Notes: generated by a model not told the origin, from the sequence alone. DNA of 64,000 bases from Blautia sp. MSJ-19 (GCF_018918125.1 NZ_JAHLQA010000007.1:124001-188000); one strand, 5' to 3'. Shown: positions 44,045-53,810, counted from the stretch's first letter. Program-made: numbers and translations.

Positions 44045-45172
44045 ATGAAGAAAAAATTAGTTTTAGCGATGGCAGCAGCAATGGCAATCACATCATGTGC
44101 AGTTCCGGTACTTGCAGATGACGCAGCCGGCGGCGGAAAGATCGGTATCTCCATGCCAACACAGTCTCTGGAACGTTGGAACAGAGATGGTTCTTATCTG
44201 GAAGAACAGTTCAAAGCAGCCGGATATGATGTAGAGCTTACTTATTCCGACAACGAAACAGACCGTCAGGTAAATGATATCCAGAACCTGATCTCTGACG
44301 GAGTTGACCTCCTGGTAGTTGCAGCTATCGATGGTGAAGCTCTTAATACAGTTATGGATGAAGCTGCAGATGCAGGAATCCCGGTTATCGCTTATGACCG
44401 TCTGATCAAATCCGACGCTGTTTCCTACTACATTTCCTTCGATAACTACACAGTAGGTACTCTGCAGGGCCAGTACGTAATCGATACTCTGGATCTTGAC
44501 AATGCAGGCGACAACACCTACAACATCGAGTTTACAGCAGGTGACCCGGCAGATAACAACGCTGGATATTTCTTCAACGGTGCTTATGATGTACTGAAAC
44601 CGTATCTGGATGCCGGCACATTAAACGTAGTTTCCGGACAGACCGATTTCGACTCTGTTGCAACCGCACAGTGGGATACACAGACAGCACTCGAAAGAAT
44701 GCAGAACATCCTTGCTTCCTATTATGCAGACGGAACACAGCTTGACGTAGCTCTCTGCTCCAATGACTCTACAGCACTTGGTGTTACACAGGCAATCGAA
44801 TCTGACTATGCAGGCAAAAATGATGTTCTGATCACAGGACAGGACGGTGACGAAGCAAACCTTGCAAACATCGTTGACGGAAAACAGTCCATGACCGTTT
44901 ACAAAGCAGTTGCAAACGAAGCAGTCGTTACACTTGACCTTGCAGAAGCAATGCTGAAAGGTGACACAATTGATGAATCTCTGATCGAAGCATCTGGCTG
45001 GGATTTCGATTGTGCATATGATACAGAATCCTATGAAACATCTGATGGAAACAAATGCCCATCCTTCCTGCTTGTTCCTACAGTTGTAACTAAGGACAAC
45101 ATGAAAGAAGAACTGGTTGACACAGGATACTATACACAGGACGACGACGGATACCTTCATCCGGCAGGCTGA
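44045..45172 (+). CDS. chvE: Monosaccharide-binding protein, ChvE/XylF type
   Basis: This 375-residue secreted sugar-binding protein of the type 1 periplasmic-binding fold begins with a signal peptide (MKKKLVLAMAAAMAI). The signal ends in either a lipobox-like AITSC (Cys near 19) or a signal peptidase I site after VLA. The mature part has IGISMPTQSLERWNRDG, LLVVAAIDGEAL and IAYDRLI, matching ChvE, the binding protein of the multiple-monosaccharide (GguAB/MmsAB) importer. It captures xylose, glucose, galactose or arabinose; which one is unknown. It is followed by an attenuator-like terminator, then the ATPase and permease genes. TGGGAGG precedes the ATG. Confidence 0.9.
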   Translation: MKKKLVLAMAAAMAITSCAVPVLADDAAGGGKIGISMPTQSLERWNRDGSYLEEQFKAAGYDVELTYSDNETDRQVNDIQNLISDGVDLLVVAAIDGEALNTVMDEAADAGIPVIAYDRLIKSDAVSYYISFDNYTVGTLQGQYVIDTLDLDNAGDNTYNIEFTAGDPADNNAGYFFNGAYDVLKPYLDAGTLNVVSGQTDFDSVATAQWDTQTALERMQNILASYYADGTQLDVALCSNDSTALGVTQAIESDYAGKNDVLITGQDGDEANLANIVDGKQSMTVYKAVANEAVVTLDLAEAMLKGDTIDESLIEASGWDFDCAYDTESYETSDGNKCPSFLLVPTVVTKDNMKEELVDTGYYTQDDDGYLHPAG

Positions 45173-45261
45173 GATTAAGCAGAGCCAGATAGTTATCAAG
45201 AATCTGCAAATCATGCTTGCATGAATGCGTAACCAACAAAACATAGAACTTGAATTTTAAG

Positions 45262-45289
45262 GGCGGGGTGTATGCCCCGCCTGCTTTTT
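45262..45289 (+). terminator. Partial terminator between binding protein and ATPase genes
   Basis: A 7-bp GC stem GGCGGGG/CCCCGCC with a 6-nt loop is followed by TGCTTTTT. It lies 89 bp after the binding-protein stop and just before the ATPase ribosome-binding site. It likely lets only some transcripts continue, keeping the binding protein in excess. Confidence 0.75.
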
Positions 45290-45306
45290 GGAAAGGGGGC
45301 GCCATT

Positions 45307-46848
45307 TTGGCAGACAATATTTTAGTAATGGATCACATTACAAAAGAGTTCCCCGGTGTCAAAGCTCTGGACAACGTAAATCTTGAAGTCCAGCGAGGAG
45401 AGATTCACGCGCTGATCGGTGAAAACGGTGCGGGAAAATCCACACTGATGAACGTTTTAAGTGGTCAGTATCCATATGGAAGTTATACAGGTACAGTTAC
45501 CTATGAAGGTGAGGAATGTAAGTTTAAAAACCTGAATGACAGTGAAGCGAAAGGTATCGTTATCATCCATCAGGAACTTGCACTGATTCCGTTGCTTTCT
45601 ATTGGCGAGAATATGTTTCTCGGAAACGAGATTAAGAATAAAAGAGGCAGCATTGACTGGGACAGAACATACAGTGAAGCAGAAAAGCACATGGCACAGG
45701 TGGGACTCCATGAATCTGCACAGACACTGATCAAAGATATCGGAACAGGCAAACAGCAGCTGGTAGAGATCGCAAAGGCATTTTCCAAGAAGGTTAAACT
45801 TCTGATTCTGGATGAGCCGACTTCTTCTCTGAATGATGAAGATGCAAAGATGCTTCTGGATCTTCTGATGGAATTCAAGAAGAATGGACTGACCTCTATC
45901 ATCATCACACATAAACTGAATGAGATCATATACTGTGCAGACCGCTGTACGATCATCCGAGATGGTACAACGATCGAGACGCTGACAAAAGGCGTGGATG
46001 ATTTAAGTGAAGACCGCATCATCAAAGGTATGGTTGGTCGTTCCATGGATGACCGTTATCCTTCCAGAAAACATAATGTCAGCAAAGAAGTTATGCTGGA
46101 GGTAAAAAACTGGACTGTTCATCATCCGCTGTATCCTGAAAAAATCGTAGATAATAATATCAACTGTAAAGTACATAAAGGTGAGGTTGTCGGATTTTCG
46201 GGACTGCAGGGTGCAGGACGTACGGAGTTTGCAATGTCCGTATTTGGTAAGAGCTATGGCTCTAATATTTCCGGTGAACTTTATATCAAGGGAGAAAAAG
46301 TAAATCTCAAAAATCCACACGATGCAATCCGTCATGGCCTTGCATATGTGACAGAAGACCGTAAGACGAACGGACTGATCCTTGGAGAATCTATTCGTTT
46401 TAATACAACTCTTGCAAGACTTTCCAAAGTCTGTGAGAAAGGTGTCATCAATACCGATATGGAAGTCCATATGGCTGATGAGATGACAAAGGAAATGGGA
46501 ACCAAAACTCCTTCCAATGAGCAGAAGATCGGTAACCTTTCCGGTGGTAACCAGCAGAAAGCACTGCTTGGTAAGTGGATGTTTACAGAACCGGATATCC
46601 TGATTCTGGATGAGCCTACACGAGGCATCGATGTAGGTGCAAAATATGATATCTACTGCCTGATCAATAAGATGGTAGAAGAAGGAAAATCAGTTATCAT
46701 GATTTCTTCTGAAATGCCGGAGCTTCTCGGCATGTGTGACCGGATCTATGTTATGAGTGAGGGCCGACTGGCAGGTGAACTCAGTGCTGAAGAGGCAACT
46801 CAGGAACGTATCATGGCTTCGATCATGCAGGAACAGAATAAAAAATAA
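45307..46848 (+). CDS. mmsA: Monosaccharide ABC importer double ATPase, MmsA/GguA type
   Basis: I favour the TTG start at 45307: AAAGGGGG lies about 8 bp upstream, while the in-frame ATG at 45250 would put the terminator stem inside the coding region. This gives 513 residues. It has two ABC domains. Domain 1 has GENGAGKSTLMN and LLILDEPTSSLN. Domain 2 has a degenerate Walker A GLQGAGRTE, signature LSGGNQQKALLGKWM and LILDEPTRGIDVGAK, as in all RbsA/XylG-type ATPases. It powers uptake of the sugar bound by the ChvE-type protein. Confidence 0.92.
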   Translation: MADNILVMDHITKEFPGVKALDNVNLEVQRGEIHALIGENGAGKSTLMNVLSGQYPYGSYTGTVTYEGEECKFKNLNDSEAKGIVIIHQELALIPLLSIGENMFLGNEIKNKRGSIDWDRTYSEAEKHMAQVGLHESAQTLIKDIGTGKQQLVEIAKAFSKKVKLLILDEPTSSLNDEDAKMLLDLLMEFKKNGLTSIIITHKLNEIIYCADRCTIIRDGTTIETLTKGVDDLSEDRIIKGMVGRSMDDRYPSRKHNVSKEVMLEVKNWTVHHPLYPEKIVDNNINCKVHKGEVVGFSGLQGAGRTEFAMSVFGKSYGSNISGELYIKGEKVNLKNPHDAIRHGLAYVTEDRKTNGLILGESIRFNTTLARLSKVCEKGVINTDMEVHMADEMTKEMGTKTPSNEQKIGNLSGGNQQKALLGKWMFTEPDILILDEPTRGIDVGAKYDIYCLINKMVEEGKSVIMISSEMPELLGMCDRIYVMSEGRLAGELSAEEATQERIMASIMQEQNKK

Positions 46849-46915
46849 GATTGGTACTGAATAAGTTACTGAGAAGTAGACAGTAACCTGATTCTACTGG
46901 GAAAGGGGTAAAAAA

Positions 46916-48073
46916 ATGAATTTTAATGTAAAAGAGTTCTTAAGAAAATATACGATGGTCATTGCACTGGTAATCGTATTCATCCTGTTCTGTGGACTGA
47001 CAAACGGAAGACTTCTGTATGCGCAGAACATGTCAAACTTAATGCTTCAGAACGGTTATGTTCTCGTTCTTGCCTGTGGTATGTTATTATGTATCCTGAC
47101 TGGTGGTAACATCGACCTTTCTGTTGGCGCTGTTATCTGTCTGGTTGGTGGTCTTGCCGCAGTCCTGATCAGCAACAAAGGCATGAATCCATATCTGACC
47201 ATCCTCATCTGTCTGGTTGTAGGTCTTCTGGTTGGTGTATGGCAGGGTTACTGGATTGGTTATAAACGTATTCCTCCATTTATTACAACACTTGCAGGTA
47301 TGTTTATCTTCCGTGGATTTGGACGTCTGATCCTGGATAACAAGACTGTTTCTATTCAGAACAAAGACTTCCTGAAAGTATTTACTTCCTACATCAATAT
47401 TCCTGGACTGGATGACACTGCAAACTATTCTGCACTGATCGTTGGTGTAGTCGTAGCAGTTTATGTGATTTTCAATGTAGTTCGTTCCAGAGCAAACAAA
47501 GCAAAGAGAGGATATCGCCAGAATACAGCATTCTCTGATTACAGCAAAGCAGTCATCATTGCAGCAGTTATCCTGTGGTACTGCTATAAACTGTTCCAGT
47601 ACAAAGGTATCTCTGTAATGTTTATCTGGGTAGTTGCAATCTGCCTGATCTACAACTTCATTACATCCAGAACAGCATTTGGACGTTATTTCTATGCAAT
47701 TGGTGGTAATGAAAAAGCTACACAGCTTTCCGGTATTGACACAAACAAAGTTTACTTTATTGCATATGTAAACATGGGACTTCTTGCAGGTCTTGCAGGT
47801 CTTCTCTGTGCAGCACGTGTAGGTTCTGTAAATGGTAGTACAGGTACATCCTTTGAGATGGATGCGATCGGTTCCTGTTTCATCGGTGGTGCTTCCGCAT
47901 ACGGCGGCAGCGGTACTGTAGGCGGTGTTGTAATCGGTGCTCTTCTTCTTGGTGTCATCAACATGGGTATGTCTATCATGGGTATCGGTGATTCCTGGCA
48001 GTATGTAGTAAAAGGTGCCGTACTTCTGATCGCAGTAGTATTCGATGTATTATCCAACAGAAAGAACGGATAA
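46916..48073 (+). CDS. mmsB: Monosaccharide ABC importer permease, MmsB/GguB type
   Basis: This 385-residue membrane protein of the RbsC/XylH class has about ten helices. The conserved ILTGGNIDLSVGAVICLVGG loop contacts the ATPase, and DAIGSCFIGGASAYGGSGTVGG lies near the end. The insert with IPPFITTLAGMFIFRGFGR and the length fit the multiple-monosaccharide subfamily. A homodimer forms the channel. It ends the core transporter operon, closed by a strong terminator 25 bp after the stop. Confidence 0.92.
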   Translation: MNFNVKEFLRKYTMVIALVIVFILFCGLTNGRLLYAQNMSNLMLQNGYVLVLACGMLLCILTGGNIDLSVGAVICLVGGLAAVLISNKGMNPYLTILICLVVGLLVGVWQGYWIGYKRIPPFITTLAGMFIFRGFGRLILDNKTVSIQNKDFLKVFTSYINIPGLDDTANYSALIVGVVVAVYVIFNVVRSRANKAKRGYRQNTAFSDYSKAVIIAAVILWYCYKLFQYKGISVMFIWVVAICLIYNFITSRTAFGRYFYAIGGNEKATQLSGIDTNKVYFIAYVNMGLLAGLAGLLCAARVGSVNGSTGTSFEMDAIGSCFIGGASAYGGSGTVGGVVIGALLLGVINMGMSIMGIGDSWQYVVKGAVLLIAVVFDVLSNRKNG

Positions 48074-48097
48074 TAAATATAATATGATGAATGACGG

Positions 48098-48128
48098 GGG
48101 TCATTGCGTGTGACGCAATGGCCCTTTT
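48098..48128 (+). terminator. Terminator of the monosaccharide ABC operon
   Basis: A 12-bp stem GGGTCATTGCGT/ACGCAATGGCCC (one T-G pair) with a 3-nt loop is followed by TTTT. Confidence 0.85.
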
Positions 48129-48159
48129 GCTTTAAACGTTATGGTTTGTATTAACTCTT

Positions 48160-48188
48160 TTGCACTATGTGACAGAATATGTTACACT
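48160..48188 (+). promoter_or_regulatory. Promoter of the sugar-sensing operon
   Basis: TTGCAC (48160-48165) is 17 bp from TACACT (48183-48188). It lies between the transporter terminator and the membrane sensor gene, so the regulators have their own transcript. Confidence 0.6.
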
Positions 48189-48254
48189 GATAACTGGTAA
48201 AAATGACCAGAAAACATGAAACCAGATAGAATTAATATAGAAAGTACAGAGATT

Positions 48255-49268
48255 ATGAAGAAATTTACACTGACAGTTTTTTGCATATTGGCAGGCTGTA
48301 TTTTCTTCCTTTCGGGAATCTGGATCTATTTTCAGAAGAGCCTGGATCGGGTAGAACTCGGGGAGGGAGAACACGCAGCCAGTTATCAGAGACATTACCT
48401 GATGATCGCAAATGATAAGGATACAGGTATGTGGCAGTCTGTTTATGAAAGTGCTTCCAAAGCAGCGGAAAAAGAAAATGCTTACGTGGAATTGCTTTCT
48501 CCTGAACAGATGACAGGATATTCTCAGGCAGACTGTCTGCGCATTGGGATTGCATCACAGGTAGACGGGATTATCCTGGAGGCAGATGGAAGTAAAGAAG
48601 AACAACATCTGATCAATGAAGCCCTGAAGGATAAGATTCCGGTAGTAACAGTCATGACAGATGATACGGCGACCGGACGAATCAGTTTTGTAGGACTGAA
48701 CAGTTATCAGATGGGAAGTGCTTATACTGAGCAGATCAGCGGGCTCCTCAAAGAAAAAGGAAAAACCAGCATTATGTTTCTGTCTACATCAAATTCCAAG
48801 ACTCAGGAGACCAACCTGGTCTATTCACAGGTCAAGAAAGAACTGGAAACACAGAAAAAAACGGGGCAGTCTGTAGAGCTGACAGAGTACTGTGTGGACA
48901 GCAGTGCTGATTTTGACACAGAAGAGTTTGTGCGGGATATGTTTGTGAATGATGAAAGTTTGCCGGATATACTGGTATGCATGGATGAAGTCGTGACAGA
49001 GTGTGTTTATCAGGCATTGATCGATTATAACCAGGTTGGTAATGTCAAAGTGATCGGCTTCTATTATTCGGACATGATCCTGGATGCGATCGATAAGGGG
49101 ATCATTTCATCGGCGATCGCGCTGGATATGGATGAGATTGGACGGTACAGCATCAATGCACTGGATGAATACCTGTCTTTGGGACACAGCAACAGTTATT
49201 ACAGTGTAGGTCAGCATATCATCACAAAAGACAATACACAGGATTACAGGACGGAGGCTGAGGAATGA
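48255..49268 (+). CDS. Membrane-anchored sugar-binding sensor protein (XylFII-like)
   Basis: The ATG at 48255 (MKKFTLTVFC) looks like the true start; the frame extends to an ATG at 48216, but neither has a strong ribosome-binding site. The product of about 337 residues has one N-terminal hydrophobic segment (with LAGC inside, so a lipid anchor is possible). A type 1 periplasmic-binding fold follows (YLMIANDKDTGMWQSVYESAS, IDGIILEADGS-like VDGIILEADGS). It precedes a kinase and a response regulator with a 4-bp overlap (ATGA) to the kinase. Similar proteins (XylFII in Clostridium) bind a sugar outside and switch on the partner kinase. It has no transporter of its own in this operon. Confidence 0.82.
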   Translation: MKKFTLTVFCILAGCIFFLSGIWIYFQKSLDRVELGEGEHAASYQRHYLMIANDKDTGMWQSVYESASKAAEKENAYVELLSPEQMTGYSQADCLRIGIASQVDGIILEADGSKEEQHLINEALKDKIPVVTVMTDDTATGRISFVGLNSYQMGSAYTEQISGLLKEKGKTSIMFLSTSNSKTQETNLVYSQVKKELETQKKTGQSVELTEYCVDSSADFDTEEFVRDMFVNDESLPDILVCMDEVVTECVYQALIDYNQVGNVKVIGFYYSDMILDAIDKGIISSAIALDMDEIGRYSINALDEYLSLGHSNSYYSVGQHIITKDNTQDYRTEAEE

Positions 49269-50764
49269 GACAGGAAAAAGAGATTTCTTCTGTAAAAAAC
49301 TCCATACAGACCCGACTGAGCGGAGTTATGCTCCTGGTCCTTGTATTTGCCCTGGGAATCAATGTTTTTATCTTTAACCAGATCCACACGGCGGTGACAA
49401 GGATTGATGCGGTTTTTTCCAGTAATACGGCAGTGAACGAGCTTTCGGAAGCTCTGGAACAGGTGGAGAGTACGGTTTATGAATATCTGAATACAAAAAG
49501 TACAAAGGCTCTGGAAAACTATTATCGTTATGAACAGAATTATAAGAACCTGATCGAAGAACTGAATGACCGAAATCTGGATAATGAAGTGAAAATGCTT
49601 GAAAAAAACATCCGGAGGATGTCTGAGAGCTATCTGGAGCAGACAAATGAGACCGTGCAGGCAAAACGAGGACGAAATGTAGAAAAATACAAGACTTCTT
49701 ATGAGACGGAGAATGAACTTTATGAATATATCAATTCATATATTTATAAGTTGAACAATCTTCGATTCAAGACAAACTCTGCGAATTATCAGTTGTTGCT
49801 TGGGGCAATGAACGTACTTTATAAGCTCTGTATCTGTGTCATGCTGATCGTGTATGCACTGGGGCTTGCGGTTACGACGCTGCTTGTTCGGAACATGATC
49901 CGCCCGCTCACAGAGCTTTCCAATACAGCGCATGAGGTGGCAAAGGGAAATTTGAATGTACCGCAGCTTCCGGTTGTTGTGGAGGATGAAGTTGGTGTCG
50001 TAACGCGGAGTTTTAACCAGATGCTGGAGAGTATCCGGCAGAACATTGACCAGTTGAAAGACAGCATGGAACGACAGGCACAGATGAAGGAGCGGGAGCT
50101 TCTGATGGAGACGCATCTGAAAGAGGCACAGCTGAAATATCTGCAGGCACAGATCAATCCGCATTTCCTTTTTAACTCGCTGAATGCGGGCGCACAGCTT
50201 GCCATGATGGGGGATGCCGATAATACGGGGATTTTTCTGGAAAAGATGGCAGATTTTTTCCGTTACAATGTACGTAAGATGGAAGAAGATGCCATGCTCT
50301 GGGAAGAAATAGAGGCGGTTGACAACTATATCTATATTTTGAATGTCCGCTTTGCAGGGGATATCACATATATAAAAGAAGTGGATGAAGGCATTGAAAA
50401 TATTCGTATTCCGAGTATGATCCTGCAGCCACTCGTAGAAAATGCAGTACAACATGGAATCCATGACTGTATGGAAACTGGATGGATCCGGATGGAGATT
50501 CACCGCAACGGTGATATGCTGGAAGTTACGGTGAGCGACAACGGAGCCGGAATGACACAGGAAATGATCGATAAGGTTATGGCAGGCCGTGTGGATCAGA
50601 ATGAAGAAGATCGCTTTTCTACCGGCATCGCCGTAAGAAATGTAATTGACAGGCTACAGCTGTATTATAAAGAAGAGAATCTTTTTACGATCAAAAGTGA
50701 CGGGCCGGGCACGGGAACCAGAGTTCATATTATCCTTCCGGTGGATAAAGAAGAGTTTGCGTAG
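49265..50764 (+). CDS. Sensor histidine kinase, YesM/LytS-like, partner of the sugar sensor
   Basis: This 499-residue membrane protein has a first helix (about 18-38), an extracytoplasmic helical region rather than a folded sensor domain (about 40-175) and a second helix (about 180-205). A HAMP domain follows (MIRPLTELSNTAHEVAKGN). The kinase core has His300 in QINPHFLFNSLNAGAQLAM and the ATPase has VENAVQHGI and DNGAGM. The lack of a globular sensor fits the idea that the membrane sugar-binding protein upstream provides detection. The response regulator starts 42 bp downstream. Confidence 0.92.
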   Translation: MRQEKEISSVKNSIQTRLSGVMLLVLVFALGINVFIFNQIHTAVTRIDAVFSSNTAVNELSEALEQVESTVYEYLNTKSTKALENYYRYEQNYKNLIEELNDRNLDNEVKMLEKNIRRMSESYLEQTNETVQAKRGRNVEKYKTSYETENELYEYINSYIYKLNNLRFKTNSANYQLLLGAMNVLYKLCICVMLIVYALGLAVTTLLVRNMIRPLTELSNTAHEVAKGNLNVPQLPVVVEDEVGVVTRSFNQMLESIRQNIDQLKDSMERQAQMKERELLMETHLKEAQLKYLQAQINPHFLFNSLNAGAQLAMMGDADNTGIFLEKMADFFRYNVRKMEEDAMLWEEIEAVDNYIYILNVRFAGDITYIKEVDEGIENIRIPSMILQPLVENAVQHGIHDCMETGWIRMEIHRNGDMLEVTVSDNGAGMTQEMIDKVMAGRVDQNEEDRFSTGIAVRNVIDRLQLYYKEENLFTIKSDGPGTGTRVHIILPVDKEEFA

Positions 50765-50806
50765 CAGGACAGTGGATAAGTATTTCAGGTAAGGGGAGAT
50801 AGAAAA

Positions 50807-52417
50807 ATGTATCGGATTTTAATTGCAGATGATGAAGGAATCATGCTGGAAGCTTTCAAAAATGTCATATCCAGTACGTTTGGAGATTCGTGCATCGTAG
50901 AAACTGCCAAGACAGGAAGGGCAGTCACGGAGATTGCGGAAACATTTCATCCGGATATTGTGTTTATGGATATTCATATGCCCGGTATCAATGGAATACA
51001 GGCAATGCGTGAAATACGAAAATTCAATACAACGGCATTGTTCTATGTTGTGTCTGCATATGATAAGTTTGATTATGCAAAAGAAGCGATCGATCTGGGA
51101 GTTGAAAGGTATCTGACAAAGCCGATCTCAAAGGCAAAGATCATTGCGGCGGTGGAAGAAGCGACTGCAAAAGTAGATACCAAGAGGAATCAGCGCAGTA
51201 ATCTTTTGCGAATACAGGAGAAACTGGAGACAGTCATTCCGGTTGTGGAGAACAGTTTTGTAGGAAGTCTTCTGCTTCAGCAGGAGATGCAGGCGGCAGA
51301 TTATTATCAGCAGCTTCTGGATATTGATGAAAAGCAGGGATATGTCATGATCATTCAGTTTGGACAGTCCTATGAGAATGGAAGACTGGTAAGTCCGGTC
51401 GGGATGAACGTGAAGGCACAGGATTTTTATGCAGAACTCAGAGAGGTTGTGAAATCTGCTTTTACCTGTGCTGTTGGCTCGATCATGTCCAATCGTATTC
51501 CGATCGTCGTGCCATGTGCACCATCCGAAAATCCGTATGAAGACCGCATCGATCTGGTGGAGCAGGCAAGAAGCCTGATCAGCAGACTGGAGGGGCGGAT
51601 CGAAGCAAAATTCCGTATTGGAATCGGAAGAGTACGTGAGATGCAGGAAATGGAGCGCTCTTACCGGGAAGCACTGCGTGCGCTGAATGGAAGCAAGAGC
51701 CGCGTCATACATATTGAAGATCTTTCTCAGAATGGTGTCTATGATGAGGAATTTCCGGTTGCCATGGAAAAAAGTATCTTTCGTTATCTGGAAGAAGGAA
51801 AAGAAAAAGAATGTGTGGCGGAGATCAATGTGTTTTTTGACTGGATGTTGACTCACTATGCAGAGGATATGAACAATATCCGTCTGAAAGTACTGGAATA
51901 TATTATCTGGGGAGAGAAAAAAGCATTTGAAGCAGGTGCAATCAATTATGGATTCAGTTATCGCAGGGACTATCTTGATGCGGCAATGGCGTGCGGCGGA
52001 TATGAAGAACTGCGTAAATGGTTTCTTGACAAGATGGTGAATGCATGTCGTGCGATCCGCGATCAGAAAGAGGACCAGTCTAATTCAGCTGCGAAGAAAG
52101 CGATGCTCTATATTCAGGAAAATTATAATAAAGATATTTCACTGGATGATGTTTCCGGCATTGTGAATATCAGTCCATATTATTTCAGTAAGATCTTCAA
52201 GGAAGAGACAGGGGAAAATTTTATAGAATATCTGACAAAAGTACGAATTGAAAAAGCTAAGGAATTTCTGGTACAGCCTGATGTCAGCATTAAAGAGGCA
52301 GGCATTCAGAGCGGTTATACAGATCCGAATTATTTCAGCAGGATTTTTAAGAAACAGACAGATATGACACCAAGTGAGTACAAGACAAGATATGGAAAAG
52401 TTACTGTTCATGGATAA
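50807..52417 (+). CDS. Response regulator with AraC-type DNA-binding domain, long YesN type
   Basis: This 536-residue cytosolic regulator has a receiver domain with Asp55 in IVFMDIHMPGING, VSAYDKFDYAKEA and the Lys of YLTKPI. A long middle region (about 130-425) is typical of YesN-type proteins. The C-terminal AraC pair of helix-turn-helices includes NISPYYFSKIFKEETGENF and SGYTDPNYFSRIFKKQTDMTPSEY. It should activate sugar transport genes nearby, in answer to the kinase upstream. GGGGAG precedes the ATG. The next gene, a second sugar-binding lipoprotein, starts 40 bp after its stop, so it may be in the same operon. Confidence 0.93.
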   Translation: MYRILIADDEGIMLEAFKNVISSTFGDSCIVETAKTGRAVTEIAETFHPDIVFMDIHMPGINGIQAMREIRKFNTTALFYVVSAYDKFDYAKEAIDLGVERYLTKPISKAKIIAAVEEATAKVDTKRNQRSNLLRIQEKLETVIPVVENSFVGSLLLQQEMQAADYYQQLLDIDEKQGYVMIIQFGQSYENGRLVSPVGMNVKAQDFYAELREVVKSAFTCAVGSIMSNRIPIVVPCAPSENPYEDRIDLVEQARSLISRLEGRIEAKFRIGIGRVREMQEMERSYREALRALNGSKSRVIHIEDLSQNGVYDEEFPVAMEKSIFRYLEEGKEKECVAEINVFFDWMLTHYAEDMNNIRLKVLEYIIWGEKKAFEAGAINYGFSYRRDYLDAAMACGGYEELRKWFLDKMVNACRAIRDQKEDQSNSAAKKAMLYIQENYNKDISLDDVSGIVNISPYYFSKIFKEETGENFIEYLTKVRIEKAKEFLVQPDVSIKEAGIQSGYTDPNYFSRIFKKQTDMTPSEYKTRYGKVTVHG

Positions 52418-52457
52418 TATGGAATGGAAAATAGGATATGCAGGTGGGGTAGACAAA

Positions 52458-53516
52458 ATGAAGAAAAAAACAGGTGTTTTTCTTATAATAAGTGCAATGT
52501 TGCTGATGTTACTGGCGGGATGCGGAAGCTCGAATGAAGAAACAGAGACAACACATGCATCAGAAGAAGAGAAACTGCAGATCGGACTCAGTTTTGATTC
52601 GTTTGTGATCGAACGATGGCTGCGTGACCGTGATATGTTTGTATCAACTGCGAGCAGTCTTGACGCAGAAGTGAATGTACAGGTTGCCGGTGGGGTGGTG
52701 GAAGAGCAGATTTCTCAGATTGAATATTTTATCCAGAAAAAAATGGATGTGATCGTGATCATACCGATCGATGGCGATGCACTGCATGATGTGGTAAAGG
52801 AAGCAAAGAGTAAAGGAATTTATGTGGTCTGCTACGACAGGATCATCCCGAATGTAAATGCAGATCTGTATATTACCATCGACAATGAGATGGTCGGAAC
52901 GCTGATGGGAGAGAGTCTGGTCGAGGCATGTCCGGACGGCGGAAATATTTTTGTGATCAATGGTTCCCCGACGGATAAGAATGTGGAAGAAGTGGAAAAG
53001 GGATTTAAAGATGCCATCAAGGGAAGCAAGCTTAAAGTGGCATATTCAGGATACTGCGATAACTGGCTGGCAGAACTGGCAGCAACGCATGTAAATAAAG
53101 GACTTGAAGTGACGGATGATATTGTGGGAATCATGTGTGGAAATGATGATCTGGCAAGTCAGGCAGTAAAAGTCCTGTCCGAAAATCGCCTTGCAGGTCA
53201 GGTTGCACTGGTAGCACAGGATGCAGATCTGGCAGCATGCCAGCGGATTGTGGAAGGCACTCAGACAATGACCGTGTATAAACCGATCGAACAGGAAGCA
53301 AGCACGGCGGCGACACTGGCAGTGATGCTTGGCAAAGGGGAGGATATCGGGGGTTCAGACTGTGAATATCCCGTTACAGAAACGATCAATGACGGAGAAT
53401 ATGAGATCCCGTATTACAAGATCACACCCGTGGCAGTCACCAAAGAAAATATGGATGAAGTGATCATAGATGGAGGGTTCCATACAAGAGAAGATGTGTA
53501 TTTGAATGTGAAGTGA
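52458..53516 (+). CDS. ChvE-like sugar-binding lipoprotein (second copy)
   Basis: The ATG at 52458 follows AGGTGGGG and gives a proper lipoprotein signal with LLAGC (Cys near residue 21). An in-frame ATG at 52374 lies inside the regulator gene. The 352-residue protein is a relative of the 44.0 kb binding protein: both contain an IGLS/IGIS opening with ERW, VIIPIDGDAL, VCYDRII and a late AQDADLAACQRIVEGTQTMTVYKPI. No permease or ATPase follows, so it may feed the MmsAB importer upstream with a different sugar or act as a loading partner of the sensor. It ends 90 bp before a long palindromic element. Confidence 0.87.
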   Translation: MKKKTGVFLIISAMLLMLLAGCGSSNEETETTHASEEEKLQIGLSFDSFVIERWLRDRDMFVSTASSLDAEVNVQVAGGVVEEQISQIEYFIQKKMDVIVIIPIDGDALHDVVKEAKSKGIYVVCYDRIIPNVNADLYITIDNEMVGTLMGESLVEACPDGGNIFVINGSPTDKNVEEVEKGFKDAIKGSKLKVAYSGYCDNWLAELAATHVNKGLEVTDDIVGIMCGNDDLASQAVKVLSENRLAGQVALVAQDADLAACQRIVEGTQTMTVYKPIEQEASTAATLAVMLGKGEDIGGSDCEYPVTETINDGEYEIPYYKITPVAVTKENMDEVIIDGGFHTREDVYLNVK

Positions 53517-53604
53517 AAACATGATAGCGTAGTCGGTATATAAATTAAATATCCCTTCTGATGTCTCCAGGTAGTTTCGTAAATCTGGAAGTACTGAATA
53601 AATA

Positions 53605-53810
53605 AAAGGGCGTCTCATATCTGATCTTTCAAGCCGGTTCAAAGATCTGAAAGTACTAAGAGAAGAAAATCCTACAAAAATCACTTCGAAAAATGTCAAA
53701 CTCGTTGACACTCAGACAGTGCCATTTTTCGAAGTAAAGTAGTATTTTATTCTCTAAGTACTTTGAACAGATCTTATCAAGGCTTGAAAATCAGATAGGA
53801 GACGCTTTTT
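53605..53810 (+). repeat. Long palindromic element, copy A
   Basis: About 200 bp fold back on themselves: the outer arms GCGTCTC (53610-53616) and GAGACGC (53799-53805) enclose imperfect arms that continue to an inner loop near 53692-53722. A T run follows. Copy B at 54017-54229 is homologous in the opposite orientation. It can end transcription of the lipoprotein gene upstream. No reading frame is visible. Confidence 0.85.
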
